A stretch of 37,414 bases of DNA, from contig NZ_JAHWXY010000018.1 in assembly GCF_024281235.1 (NCBI RefSeq), positions 1 through 37,414 of the forward strand, written 5' to 3'. Source of the DNA: Shinella daejeonensis (lineage in GTDB: Bacteria > Pseudomonadota > Alphaproteobacteria > Rhizobiales > Rhizobiaceae). The translations under genes and the position numbers were made by a program. The notes under the pieces were generated by a model. That model had not been told where the DNA came from. It saw only the letters and a program-made list of their open reading frames with translations, and did no database searches. The first letter of the stretch is position 1. Every line of letters begins with the position of its first letter. Shown in pieces: positions 1 to 8,302 of this stretch.

Positions 1-912
1 TTCCTCTATCACCTCGAAGACAACACGGTGGCGGTCGGCTTCGTGGTGCATCTCAACTACAAGAACCCGTACCTCTATCCCTTCGAGGAATTCCAGCGCT
101 TCAAGACGCATCCGGCGATCCGGGGCACCTTCGAGGGCGGCAAGCGGCTCTCCTATGGTGCCCGCGCCATCACCGAGGGCGGCTATCAGTCGGTGCCGAA
201 GCTGTCGTTCCCCGGCGGCGCGCTGATCGGCTGCTCGGCCGGCTTCGTCAACGTGCCGCGCATCAAGGGCAGCCATAATGCGGTGCTGTCGGGTATGCTG
301 GCGGCGGAAAAGCTGGCGGATGCGATTGCCAACGGTCGGGCCAATGACGAGCCGGTCGAGATCGAGAACGGCTGGCGCGACAGCGCCATCGGTCAGGACC
401 TGAAGAAGGTGCGGAACGTCAAGCCGCTGTGGTCGAGGTTCGGCACGGCCGTGGGCGTCGCGCTCGGCGGCCTCGACATGTGGACGAACACGCTGTTCGG
501 CTTCTCGGTCTTCGGCACGCTGAAGCACGGCAAGACGGACGCCGCCTCGCTGGAGCCGGCGGCCAAGCACAAGCGCATCGACTATCCGAAGCCCGACGGC
601 GTGCTGACCTTCGACCGTCTCTCCTCGGTGTTCCTGTCGAACACCAACCACAAGGAGGACCAGCCGGTCCACCTTCAGGTGAAGGACATGGCCTTGCAGA
701 AAGCGTCGGAACTCGACGTCTATGCCGGCCCGTCCACCCGCTACTGTCCGGCGGGCGTCTACGAATGGGTGGAGAAGGACGGCCAGGACGTCTTCGTCAT
801 CAACGCGCAGAACTGCGTGCACTGCAAGACCTGCGACATCAAGGATCCCAACCAGAACATCAACTGGGTGCCGCCGCAAGGGGGCGAAGGGCCGGTCTAT
901 CCGAACATGTAA
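1..912 (+). CDS. Electron transfer flavoprotein-ubiquinone oxidoreductase, 3' part (5' end outside window)
   Basis: The reading frame is open from base 1, so the gene starts before the window; about 303 C-terminal residues are present. ETF-QO passes electrons from acyl-CoA and other dehydrogenases, via ETF, to membrane ubiquinone. The visible part holds the end of the FAD/quinone domain (GGALIGCSAGFVNVPRIKGS) and the C-terminal ferredoxin-like domain. The 4Fe-4S cysteines are visible as CPAGVYEW and CVHCKTCDIKDP, and the ending (NWVPPQGGEGP) is typical of the family. An acyl-CoA dehydrogenase that would feed this chain (glutaryl-CoA dehydrogenase) lies 15 kb downstream. A strong hairpin follows the stop codon. 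The identification is firm; the missing N-terminal half cannot be judged. Confidence 0.95.
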   Translation, partial: FLYHLEDNTVAVGFVVHLNYKNPYLYPFEEFQRFKTHPAIRGTFEGGKRLSYGARAITEGGYQSVPKLSFPGGALIGCSAGFVNVPRIKGSHNAVLSGMLAAEKLADAIANGRANDEPVEIENGWRDSAIGQDLKKVRNVKPLWSRFGTAVGVALGGLDMWTNTLFGFSVFGTLKHGKTDAASLEPAAKHKRIDYPKPDGVLTFDRLSSVFLSNTNHKEDQPVHLQVKDMALQKASELDVYAGPSTRYCPAGVYEWVEKDGQDVFVINAQNCVHCKTCDIKDPNQNINWVPPQGGEGPVYPNM

Positions 913-957
913 TGTTCGGGGAGGCGGCTCCGCACGGGGCCCCGCCTGAAAGAGTTT

Positions 958-986
958 GGCCCGGACGGCTGACCGTCCGGGCCTTT
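958..986 (+). terminator. Rho-independent terminator after ETF-QO, possibly bidirectional
   Basis: There is a perfect 11-bp stem (958-968 with 973-983) with a four-base loop, followed by TTT. It lies between two convergent genes, the ETF-QO gene ending at 912 and mgtE ending at 992, so it may serve both strands. Confidence 0.75.
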
Positions 987-991
987 GACCT

Positions 992-2371
992 TTATAGCAG
1001 GGTGCCGCTCAGGATGAGGAGGGCGACGCTGAAGTAGATCACCAGTCCGCTGACGTCGACGAGGGTCGCGACGAAGGGGGCGGAGGCGCTGGCCGGGTCG
1101 AAACGCAGCCGTTGCAGCAGGAAGGGCAGCATCGAGCCCACCATGGAGCCGAAGGTGACGATGCCGACCAGGGCGGCGAAGACCGTCAGGCCGATCAGCG
1201 GCCAATGCGGACCGTAGTCGTAAAGGCCGATGTGCTGCCACAGCATGATGCGGGCGAAGCCGATGAGGCCGAGAAGAACGCCGAGCGTGATGCCGGTCGG
1301 CAGCTCCCGGAAGGCGACGCGCCACCAGTCGGTGAGCTTCAGTTCCCCGAGCGCCAGCGCCCGGATGATCAGCGAGGTGGCCTGCGAGCCGGAGTTGCCG
1401 CCGGAACTCATGATCAGCGGGACGAACAGCATCAGCACGACGGCCTTTTCCAGTTCCGCCTCGTAGTGCTGCATTGCGCTGGCCGTCAGCATCTCGCCGA
1501 GAAACAACGCGGCGAGCCAGCCGGCCCGCTTGCGGATCATGTGGAAAAGGCCGATCTGCATATAGGGTTTGCCCAGCGCTTCCATGCCGCCGAACTTATG
1601 CGCGTCCTCGGTCGTATCAGCGATCATCGTGTCGATCACGTCGTCGACCGTGACGATGCCGGTCAGATGATTCTTCTCGTCGATAACCGGCAGGGCGAGC
1701 AGGTTGTGGCTGCGGATGAGCCGGGCGACCTCCTCCTGCGGCATCAGCGGCGTGGCGCAGACGACGCCCTCCTGTCGGGCGACCGTCATGATGCCGGCCG
1801 CCGGATCGCCCATGACGAGCTGCCGCAGCGTCACGACGCCGGTCAGCGTGCTGTCGTTGCGGTCGAGCACATAGATCGCGTAGATCGTCTCGCTGGATTT
1901 CTCCACCGCGCGCACATGGTCGAGCGCTTCGGCGACCGTGACGTCATCGAACACGCTGACGAATTCGGGAGTCATCATCGCCCCCGCCGAACGCTGCGGA
2001 TAGGCCATCAGGTGCTCGACGGCATGCGCCGTCGCCGGATCCAGCCGGGCGAAGATCGCCGCCCGGCGCGCTTCATCCTCCATCGCCTGGAAGAGGTCCG
2101 TCACGCGGTCGTAGGCGATGTTCCTGAGAAGGCGGGCGGCGTGGTCGGTCGGCAGCGCCGCGACGATGTCGGCGGCGTGATGCAATTCGGGCCGGGAGAT
2201 GGCCGGAAGCGCCTTTGCTTCGGGCAGATTGGCCAGATATTGCGCGGCGGCGGCGACGTCGAGCCGGTTCATATGCTCGATCCGCTCGGCCGTGGAGCCG
2301 GAACTGCGGCCGTTGTGAAGAAAATCACGGGCGGCGCGGCCGGCCCGCTCGGGAAAACGCTGAAGGTTCAT
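992..2371 (-). CDS. mgtE: Magnesium transporter MgtE
   Basis: MgtE is a homodimeric inner-membrane Mg2+ channel gated by cytosolic Mg2+. The predicted protein is 459 residues, normal for the family. Domains in order: an N-terminal superhelical MgtE_N domain (about 20-130), a CBS pair (about 130-255), a linker, and a five-helix membrane domain (about 285-455) with the conserved GGNSGSQA pore signature. The frame stays open further upstream to 2569, but that extension is arginine-rich and looks like read-through noise. The ATG at 2371 gives a family-length protein with an AAGG-type Shine-Dalgarno about 12 bases upstream. No magnesium riboswitch is evident upstream. Confidence 0.93.
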   Translation of the reverse strand: MNLQRFPERAGRAARDFLHNGRSSGSTAERIEHMNRLDVAAAAQYLANLPEAKALPAISRPELHHAADIVAALPTDHAARLLRNIAYDRVTDLFQAMEDEARRAAIFARLDPATAHAVEHLMAYPQRSAGAMMTPEFVSVFDDVTVAEALDHVRAVEKSSETIYAIYVLDRNDSTLTGVVTLRQLVMGDPAAGIMTVARQEGVVCATPLMPQEEVARLIRSHNLLALPVIDEKNHLTGIVTVDDVIDTMIADTTEDAHKFGGMEALGKPYMQIGLFHMIRKRAGWLAALFLGEMLTASAMQHYEAELEKAVVLMLFVPLIMSSGGNSGSQATSLIIRALALGELKLTDWWRVAFRELPTGITLGVLLGLIGFARIMLWQHIGLYDYGPHWPLIGLTVFAALVGIVTFGSMVGSMLPFLLQRLRFDPASASAPFVATLVDVSGLVIYFSVALLILSGTLL

Positions 2372-2615
2372 TCTTGCTCGCCTTTCCGTCGAAGGGGAAA
2401 CCCTTGCGGCCGGTCGGCGGGCTGACGCGACGTCAGTGCACGGATGGCCGCTCGGGCGTTCTCGATCGACTGCTACTGTCGCTTGGCATCGTAACGATGG
2501 CTCCGTTGAAGATTGCGCGGACCGATGTCCACGCCGCCCTTCAATCCATCCGCCGGACGGGAAAGTCAAGGCGCAAGCGAAAGCGGCCCGCGAAAACGCC
2601 CGTTGCGAAGTGCCA

Positions 2616-2630
2616 TTAACCGGCCATTAA
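2616..2630 (+). promoter_or_regulatory. Candidate CtrA-binding site
   Basis: The sequence is TTAA-N7-TTAA with exact spacing (TTAACCGGCCATTAA). This is the consensus full site for the alphaproteobacterial cell-cycle regulator CtrA. It ends 51 bases before the L,D-transpeptidase start codon. The site is seen directly; CtrA control of a peptidoglycan cross-linking enzyme is inference. Confidence 0.55.
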
Positions 2631-2681
2631 CCATGATTTTCTAAATCTTCGGTTGCTAACAACATATTAGGGGGCTTTCCG

Positions 2682-3311
2682 ATGGCGATTTCCCGCCGTG
2701 TATTCCTGCTTGGCGCGACCGCTCTGGTTGCCGGCTGCGCCACGAACGGCGGCGGCGACCGCGCCAATTACAGCGCGCGGCCCGACGAGAAATTCCCCCT
2801 GAAGGCCATGCCGCTCGATCAGATCAAGCCCGAGCTGCGCCGCCAGGAAGTGGCCTATCCGACATCGCATCCCGCCGGCACCGTCGTTGTCGATACGCCG
2901 GCGCGCCGGCTTTACTACGTGCTCGGCGGGGGCCGCGCCATGCGTTACGGCATCGGCGTCGGGCGCCAGGGCTATTCGCTTGCCGGCAACGCCACCATCG
3001 GCCGCAAGGCGGAATGGCCGAGCTGGACGCCGACGCCGAACATGATCCGCCGCGATCCGGAGCGGAACCGGAAGTACGCCGGCGGCGTACCGGGCGGCAT
3101 CAACAATCCGCTCGGCGCCCGCGCCATCTATCTCTATCAGAACGGCAACGACACGATGTTCCGCATCCACGGCACCAACCAGCCCCGTTCGATCGACCAG
3201 GCGATGTCGAGCGGCTGCGTGCGCATGCTCAATCACGATGTGCTGGACCTCTACGAGCGGGTGAAGGTCGGCGGACGGGTGCATATCATCCAGGGCCGTC
3301 GCCTGGCCTGA
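2682..3311 (+). CDS. L,D-transpeptidase (YkuD/ErfK family) lipoprotein
   Basis: The enzyme forms L,D cross-links in peptidoglycan or attaches outer-membrane proteins to it. The 209-residue protein begins with a short signal (MAISRRVFLLGATALVAGC) that has an RR pair and a lipobox with Cys19, so it is a probable lipoprotein, possibly Tat-exported. The YkuD catalytic domain covers about residues 60-205. The active-site signature is visible as HGTNQP followed by SSGCVRM, with the nucleophile near Cys179. An AGGGGG ribosome-binding site lies 8 bases before the ATG. The gene stands alone, and a CtrA-type motif lies upstream. The family is certain; whether it makes 3-3 links or anchors proteins cannot be told. 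Confidence 0.93.
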   Translation: MAISRRVFLLGATALVAGCATNGGGDRANYSARPDEKFPLKAMPLDQIKPELRRQEVAYPTSHPAGTVVVDTPARRLYYVLGGGRAMRYGIGVGRQGYSLAGNATIGRKAEWPSWTPTPNMIRRDPERNRKYAGGVPGGINNPLGARAIYLYQNGNDTMFRIHGTNQPRSIDQAMSSGCVRMLNHDVLDLYERVKVGGRVHIIQGRRLA

Positions 3312-3685
3312 TTCGGCCGCATGAGAGCCGATCGACGGCGGACGGGCTGGCGCAATGCCGGCCTTTTCGCCGTTTTATGCTTTGCGGCCTATGAAAAAGC
3401 TGAACCCTATCATAACATTGACCGGGCGGGCCGTCCTCGCGACCTGCCGGGAGGATCGTGTCTTTTGCCTTTCCCATGACGCAATGGGTGCAATTGCGGA
3501 CGCATTCGTACCGGCATTCGAACCCGTAGCTGTAAAAGTCGAGGGTACGGCATCGTGACAGACGCGTGAGGTGACACCGGCCTCGACGCGAGGCGATCCG
3601 TCGGAGGATCGGGAAGACGGCGGCGGCGGCGCATCGGCTTCTCACTTGATGCAACAAAACCGCCGGAAAAATGAGGGAACCGACC
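3312..3685. other. 374-bp intergenic region upstream of the betaine/choline-type binding protein gene
   Basis: I see no supported gene here. Near the downstream end there are two short hairpins back to back (3581-3593 and 3594-3611) in what would be the leader of the binding-protein mRNA, plus the Shine-Dalgarno AGGGAA at 3674-3679. I recognise no riboswitch. Confidence 0.4.
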
Positions 3686-4684
3686 ATGAAACATCTTCTT
3701 GCCACCACTTGCCTTGTTGCCGGCTTCATGGCCATGGCGGGCGCGGCGCAGGCCGACTGCGGCGACGTCACGATCGCCAGCATGAACTGGCAGAGCGCGG
3801 AAGTGCTCGCCAGCCTCGACAAGATCATCCTGAACGAAGGCTACGGCTGCAATGCGGACGTCATCGTCGGCGACACGGTTCCGACGATCACCTCGATGAT
3901 CGAGAAGGGGCAGCCGGACCTGGCGCCGGAAGGCTGGATCGACCTTCTGCCGGACGTCGTCAATCGCGGCATCGAGGAAGGCAAGCTGGTCGGCGCGGCC
4001 GTGGCGCTTTCGGATGCGGCGGTGCAGGGCTGGTGGATCCCCAAGTATCTCGCCGATGCGCATCCCGACATCAAGACCATCGACGATATGCTGAAGCATC
4101 CCGAGCTGTTCCCGGACCCGGAAGACAAGAGCAAGGGCGCGATCCATAACGGCCCGCAGGGCTGGGGCGGCACGCTCGTCACGACACAGCTCTACAAGGC
4201 CTATGACGCCGAGGCGGCGAACTTCACGCTGGTCGACACCGGTTCGGCCGCCGGCCTCGACGGCTCCATCGCCAAGGCCTATGAGCGCGAGGAAGGCTGG
4301 GTGGGCTACTACTGGGCTCCGACGGCGCTTCTCGGCAAATACGACATGGTGAAGCTCGAACACGGCGTCCCCTTCGACAAGGCCGAATGGGAGCGCTGCA
4401 ACACGGTGGCCGATTGCCCGGACCCGAAGAAGAACGACTGGCCGAAGGACACCGTCCAGACGCTGGTCACCAAGTCGTTCTCCGAGCGGGCCGGCGAGGA
4501 CGTGATGGGCTATCTCAACAAGCGCTCCTGGTCGAACGACACGGTCAACAAGCTGATGGCCTGGATGACCGACAACCAGGCGAGCGGCGAAGATGGCGCC
4601 AAGCACTTCCTTCAGGAGAACGAGGCGCTCTGGACGGAGTGGGTCTCTCCGGAGGTCGCCGAGAAGATCAAGGCGGCGCTCTGA
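3686..4684 (+). CDS. Glycine betaine/choline-type ABC transporter substrate-binding protein
   Basis: This is a 332-residue periplasmic binding protein of the ProX/OpuAC family that captures quaternary amines for import. A signal peptide of about 23 residues ends AGAAQA, with cleavage before DCGDV. The mature part has the OpuAC fold with many tryptophans and aromatic residues suited to cation-pi binding of a trimethylammonium group. I prefer the ATG at 3686 to the in-frame ATG at 3671: it starts the signal peptide directly and has AGGGAA 6 bases upstream. The permease gene follows after a hairpin. Betaine, choline and proline betaine cannot be told apart by eye. Confidence 0.9.
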   Translation: MKHLLATTCLVAGFMAMAGAAQADCGDVTIASMNWQSAEVLASLDKIILNEGYGCNADVIVGDTVPTITSMIEKGQPDLAPEGWIDLLPDVVNRGIEEGKLVGAAVALSDAAVQGWWIPKYLADAHPDIKTIDDMLKHPELFPDPEDKSKGAIHNGPQGWGGTLVTTQLYKAYDAEAANFTLVDTGSAAGLDGSIAKAYEREEGWVGYYWAPTALLGKYDMVKLEHGVPFDKAEWERCNTVADCPDPKKNDWPKDTVQTLVTKSFSERAGEDVMGYLNKRSWSNDTVNKLMAWMTDNQASGEDGAKHFLQENEALWTEWVSPEVAEKIKAAL

Positions 4685-4701
4685 TCCGTCGCTTTTGACA
4701 T

Positions 4702-4745
4702 TCGGGTGGCGGCGTATCCGGCAAGATGCACCGCCACCCGATTTT
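4702..4745 (+). terminator. Intra-operon hairpin with T-run between binding protein and permease genes
   Basis: A perfect 11-bp stem (4702-4712 with 4731-4741) is followed by TTTT. Such hairpins after binding-protein genes commonly act as partial terminators or mRNA stabilisers that keep the binding protein in excess over the permease. That role is inferred here. Confidence 0.6.
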
Positions 4746-4790
4746 GCCTGAAGGCCGGCACGAGACCGGCCGCCGCAGAAGGGGACCCAC

Positions 4791-5678
4791 ATGGACTGGC
4801 TTACGAATTTCCCACATCTGAACGACGGGGCGCTGCGCGATCTGAAAAAGGCGATCGACGAGGGTTTCCGCAGTTTCACGCGTGCCTATGGCGACAGTAT
4901 TGAAGCTCTGTTCGAGCCGTTGCAGTTCTTTCTCATTCAGGCCGAGCGCTTCATGACGCGCACGCCCTGGCCGATCATCATCCTCCTGATCGCGTTGATC
5001 GCGTGGATTGCAAGCCGCAACTGGAAGATCGTCGCCGGCTGTGTCGTCACGCTCCTCACCATCGGCTTCTTCGACATGTGGGACGACACGATGAAGACGA
5101 TCTCGATGATCCTCGTCTGTACCGTGCTGTCGATCATCATCGGCATCCCGATCGGCATCCTGATGTCCCGCTCGGACCGCCTGCAAAACATGATCAACCC
5201 GATCCTCGACGTGATGCAGACCATGCCGAGTTTCGTCTATCTCATTCCCGTCGTCATGCTGCTCGGCATCGGCAAGGTTCCGGGCCTGATCGCCGTGGTC
5301 ATCTATGCCATCCCGCCGATGATCCGCCTGACTAATCTGGGCATCCGCCTCGTCGACAAGGACGTGCTGGAGGCGGCGGACGCCTTCGGTTCTTCGAGTT
5401 GGCAGAAGCTGAAGAACGTGCAGATGCCGCTGGCGCTGCCGACCATCATGGCGGGCATCAACCAGACGATCATGATGGCGCTCGCCATGGTGGTCATCGC
5501 GTCGATGATCGGCGTGCAGGGTCTCGGCCAGCCGGTGCTGAAGGCGATCTCAAACCAGTATTTCACGCTGGGCATGTTCAACGGCCTCGCCATCGTCGGC
5601 ATCGCGATCATCTTCGACCGTGTCAGCCAGGCCTATGGCGCGCGCCTTCAGAAGCATCGCGAGATCATTCACGGCTGA
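4791..5678 (+). CDS. Glycine betaine/choline-type ABC transporter permease (ProW-like)
   Basis: This is a 295-residue inner-membrane permease. An N-terminal amphipathic stretch (about 1-55) is followed by about six or seven membrane helices and the BPD_transp_1 domain. The EAA loop that docks the ATPase is visible near residues 190-215 (EAADAFGSSSWQKLKNVQMP). AAGGGGACC precedes the ATG. It sits 106 bases downstream of the binding-protein gene and is evidently co-transcribed with it. The expected ProV/OpuAA ATP-binding gene is absent: the next gene is a convergent MFS exporter. The importer must borrow an ATPase encoded elsewhere or is incomplete. Confidence 0.9.
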   Translation: MDWLTNFPHLNDGALRDLKKAIDEGFRSFTRAYGDSIEALFEPLQFFLIQAERFMTRTPWPIIILLIALIAWIASRNWKIVAGCVVTLLTIGFFDMWDDTMKTISMILVCTVLSIIIGIPIGILMSRSDRLQNMINPILDVMQTMPSFVYLIPVVMLLGIGKVPGLIAVVIYAIPPMIRLTNLGIRLVDKDVLEAADAFGSSSWQKLKNVQMPLALPTIMAGINQTIMMALAMVVIASMIGVQGLGQPVLKAISNQYFTLGMFNGLAIVGIAIIFDRVSQAYGARLQKHREIIHG

Positions 5679-5692
5679 CGGGTTTTTCGCTT

Positions 5693-5723
5693 GGACGTCC
5701 GCGGTTGGCTGCGGGCGTCCTTT
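5693..5723 (+). terminator. Terminator after the permease gene
   Basis: A 10-bp stem with one G-T wobble (5693-5702 with 5711-5720) is followed by TTT, 14 bases past the permease stop codon and in front of a convergent gene. Confidence 0.6.
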
Positions 5724-5733
5724 CCGGCCTCGC

Positions 5734-6978
5734 TCACTCGGCCGGGCAGGGCGGCGGAGCGGGTTGCCGGTCGGTGCGTTCCAGCGCGAAGGACACAAGG
5801 AAGATGGCGAGGCCCACGCAGGCCGTCGCCGCGCCGACGAAGCCGACGGAGGCATAGCCGTAGCCGGCGCCGATCGACAGGCCGCCGAACAGGGCGCCGA
5901 GCGCATTGGCGATGTTGAAGGCGGAGTGGTTCAGGGCCGCCGCAAGCGTCTGCGCGTCGCCGGCCACATCCATCAGCCGGGTCTGGAGCGCCGGCCCGAC
6001 GACGAAGCTGCAACCGATGAGGAAGCAGCAGAGCGCCAGCATGGCCGGCTGATGCGCCGTCAGCGACAGGCCGACCAGCACGAAGAAATAGAGCACGAGC
6101 GACCATCCGATCGTGTGCATCAGCGACCGGTCGGCAAGCCTGGCGCCGAAGACGTTGCCGATGATCATGCCCAGGCCGAAGATTGCCATGATGACCGGCA
6201 CCATGGCGGGCCGGAGCCCTGCGACCTCGGTGGCGATGGGCGAGATATAGGTGAAGACGGCGAACATGCCGCAAAAGCCGGTGGCGGCGACCCCAAGCGT
6301 CAGCCAGACCTGCTTGCGCTTCAGCGCACCGAGTTCGCTGAGCGCATTGGCCTGTTTCCGGGCCCGGTCGCGCGGCAGGAAAAGGACGATCAGCGCGACC
6401 GTCAGAAGCCCTGTGATACCGACCGCGACGAAGACCAGCTGCCAGTCGAGCACCTGCCCGAAGAAGGTGGCGAGCGGCGTGCCGATCAGCGTGGAGAGGG
6501 TGAGGCCGAGCATGACCTTGCCGACGGCCTGGGTGCGTTTGTTGAACGGCACCATGGCGGCGGCCACCAGCGCGGCCACGCCGAAATAGGCCCCGTGCGG
6601 CAAGCCGGAGACGAAGCGCATCAGTACGAAGCTTTCGAAGCTGGGCGCGACGGCGCTGGCCAGATTGCCGAGCGCGAAAAGGCCCATCAGCACCAGCAGC
6701 AGGTCGCGCCGGCGATAGCGCGCGCCGATGAGCGCGATGACCGGCGCGCCGATGACGACGCCGAGCGCATAGGCGCTGATCACATGGCCCGCCCGGGCCG
6801 TCGTCACGCCGAAATCGGCAGCGACATCGGGCAGCACGCCCATGATGGCGAATTCCCCGGTGCCGATGCCGAAGCTGCCCACGGCAAGGGCGAGGATGAT
6901 GAGGGAAACGGCAAGCGGCGACAGCGGCTCCGTCCCGCTGTGAGGGGCGGCGGTCAGGGACAGTCTGTGATCGGACAC
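5734..6978 (-). CDS. MFS transporter, DHA1 (AraJ/sugar-efflux-like) family
   Basis: This is a 414-residue inner-membrane exporter with twelve predicted helices. The first helix contains GTGEFAIMGVLPDVA, typical of the AraJ/SotB branch of DHA1. Motif A-like basic loops (GARYRRRDLL) and the proline/glycine-rich second-half helices are also visible. The frame is open to a GTG at 7020. The GTG at 6978 is preferred because a GGAG lies 5 bases upstream and the protein then begins with a normal short cytoplasmic tail. The substrate is unknown: arabinose, purine or drug efflux are all known in the family. It is transcribed alone, divergent from the lipid kinase gene. Confidence 0.85.
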   Translation of the reverse strand: MSDHRLSLTAAPHSGTEPLSPLAVSLIILALAVGSFGIGTGEFAIMGVLPDVAADFGVTTARAGHVISAYALGVVIGAPVIALIGARYRRRDLLLVLMGLFALGNLASAVAPSFESFVLMRFVSGLPHGAYFGVAALVAAAMVPFNKRTQAVGKVMLGLTLSTLIGTPLATFFGQVLDWQLVFVAVGITGLLTVALIVLFLPRDRARKQANALSELGALKRKQVWLTLGVAATGFCGMFAVFTYISPIATEVAGLRPAMVPVIMAIFGLGMIIGNVFGARLADRSLMHTIGWSLVLYFFVLVGLSLTAHQPAMLALCCFLIGCSFVVGPALQTRLMDVAGDAQTLAAALNHSAFNIANALGALFGGLSIGAGYGYASVGFVGAATACVGLAIFLVSFALERTDRQPAPPPCPAE

Positions 6979-7330
6979 GGCAACTCCGCGAAGGGATTGA
7001 CCCGGCGCGACCTGTCGCACGGCAGCCCTGCCGTCGCGGCCACTCCTCCTGGCTGCTTAAGCATGTTGGGCCGGCCGACAGGCCATGGCGGGAAGAAGAC
7101 GATGCGGCGACGCCAGCGTACTCCCGACGCCTGCGGCCATCGCTAGATATACCGGGGGACCGGGGTCTGCCTACTGTGATTTTTCATGTTTTCAGACTGT
7201 GCGATGACGCGAGCCGTTACATATCCTGCAATCATGGCGCTGCCCGCCCGTGAATCGCCGCTTTCTGTCCGTCTAATGGACTGGATGCCGGCCCTTGGGG
7301 ACCCTTCCAGGCCATGCAAGGAGCAAGCGA
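6979..7330. other. 352-bp divergent promoter region
   Basis: The region separates the MFS exporter (minus) from the lipid kinase (plus). It is less GC-rich around 7165-7215 and should hold both promoters. The only clear element is the Shine-Dalgarno AAGGAGC at 7318-7324 for the kinase. No gene is supported. Confidence 0.4.
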
Positions 7331-8269
7331 ATGCGCGTTCAGGCGATCTTCAACAGGGATGGGGGCACGTTCCGTACCACCGACATGGAGGCCTACGCCC
7401 GCCATGCCGAGCGGATTTTCAGCGCCGCCGGCCATCATCTCGATTGCGATATCGTAGACGGGGCCGACATGGCGGCGGCGCTGCGTCGCTGCGCCGTTCG
7501 CACTGATCTCGACGCGATGCTCGCCGGCGGCGGCGACGGCACGGTTTCGGCGGCGGCGGGCTTTGCCTGGGAAAGCGGCATGCCGCTCGGCGTCGTGCCG
7601 GCGGGCACGATGAACCTTTTTGCCCGATCGCTGAAGATCCCGCTCGATATCTGGCAGGCGCTCGATGCGCTTGCGGAAGGGGAAGTGACCCGCGCGGATA
7701 TCGGCACCGTCGACGGCCGGGCCTTCGTCCACCAGTTTTCCGCCGGCCTTCATGCCAGGCTCGTCCGGCTGCGCAACGCCATGACCTATCGTTCGCGGCC
7801 GGGCAAGATCGCCGCGAGCATCCGCGCCGCGCTCGGTGTCGTTCTGGACCCGCCGGTCTTTACCGTCGAATATGAGGTCGACGGCGTGCGCGAGCGTCGG
7901 CAGGTTTCGGCCATCAATGTGTCGAACAACCGCTTCGGCGACAACGGCCTGCTCTATGCGGAGGATTTTGCCGGCGGCCATCTCGGCTTCTACACGACAC
8001 AGCCGTTGCAGCCGGCGGGCGTCGTCAAGCTCGCCCTCGATATCCTGGGCGGCCGCCTGCGCGACAACGAGGATATCACGGAGATGACCGGAACCTCGGT
8101 CGACCTGCATTTTCCGAAGGTCGAGCGGGTGGTCAATTGCGTCATCGACGGCGAATTGCTCCCGCTTGCCCGCGACGTCTCCATCCGCCTGCATCCCGGC
8201 GAGTTGAAGGTGATCGTGCCGAAAGCCCAGGCGGGGACGGTCGAGACGAAGGAAACGGCGGCCGCCTGA
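7331..8269 (+). CDS. Diacylglycerol kinase catalytic-domain protein (DgkB/YegS-like lipid kinase)
   Basis: This 312-residue soluble lipid kinase of the DAGK_cat family probably phosphorylates a diacylglycerol or sphingoid lipid at the inner face of the membrane. The nucleotide-binding GGGDGT is at residues 66-71. PLGVVPAGTMNLFARSL follows, the usual second motif (normally GTxNxxA). The C-terminal beta-sandwich domain holds NVSNNRFG and the CVIDGE segment. AAGGAGC lies 6 bases before the ATG. The gene is monocistronic and converges on the glutamine-synthetase-like gene. The lipid substrate cannot be read from sequence. Confidence 0.88.
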   Translation: MRVQAIFNRDGGTFRTTDMEAYARHAERIFSAAGHHLDCDIVDGADMAAALRRCAVRTDLDAMLAGGGDGTVSAAAGFAWESGMPLGVVPAGTMNLFARSLKIPLDIWQALDALAEGEVTRADIGTVDGRAFVHQFSAGLHARLVRLRNAMTYRSRPGKIAASIRAALGVVLDPPVFTVEYEVDGVRERRQVSAINVSNNRFGDNGLLYAEDFAGGHLGFYTTQPLQPAGVVKLALDILGGRLRDNEDITEMTGTSVDLHFPKVERVVNCVIDGELLPLARDVSIRLHPGELKVIVPKAQAGTVETKETAAA

Positions 8270-8286
8270 GGCCGGTCCGCCGTTCC
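8251..8286. terminator. Possible bidirectional terminator between convergent genes
   Basis: An inverted repeat (8251-8261 with 8277-8286, one bulged A) spans the stop codon of the lipid kinase gene, 17 bases before the 3' end of the convergent glutamine-synthetase-like gene. There is no clear T-run, so this is tentative. Confidence 0.3.
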
Positions 8287-8302
8287 CCTGGCCGGTGTCT
8301 GT

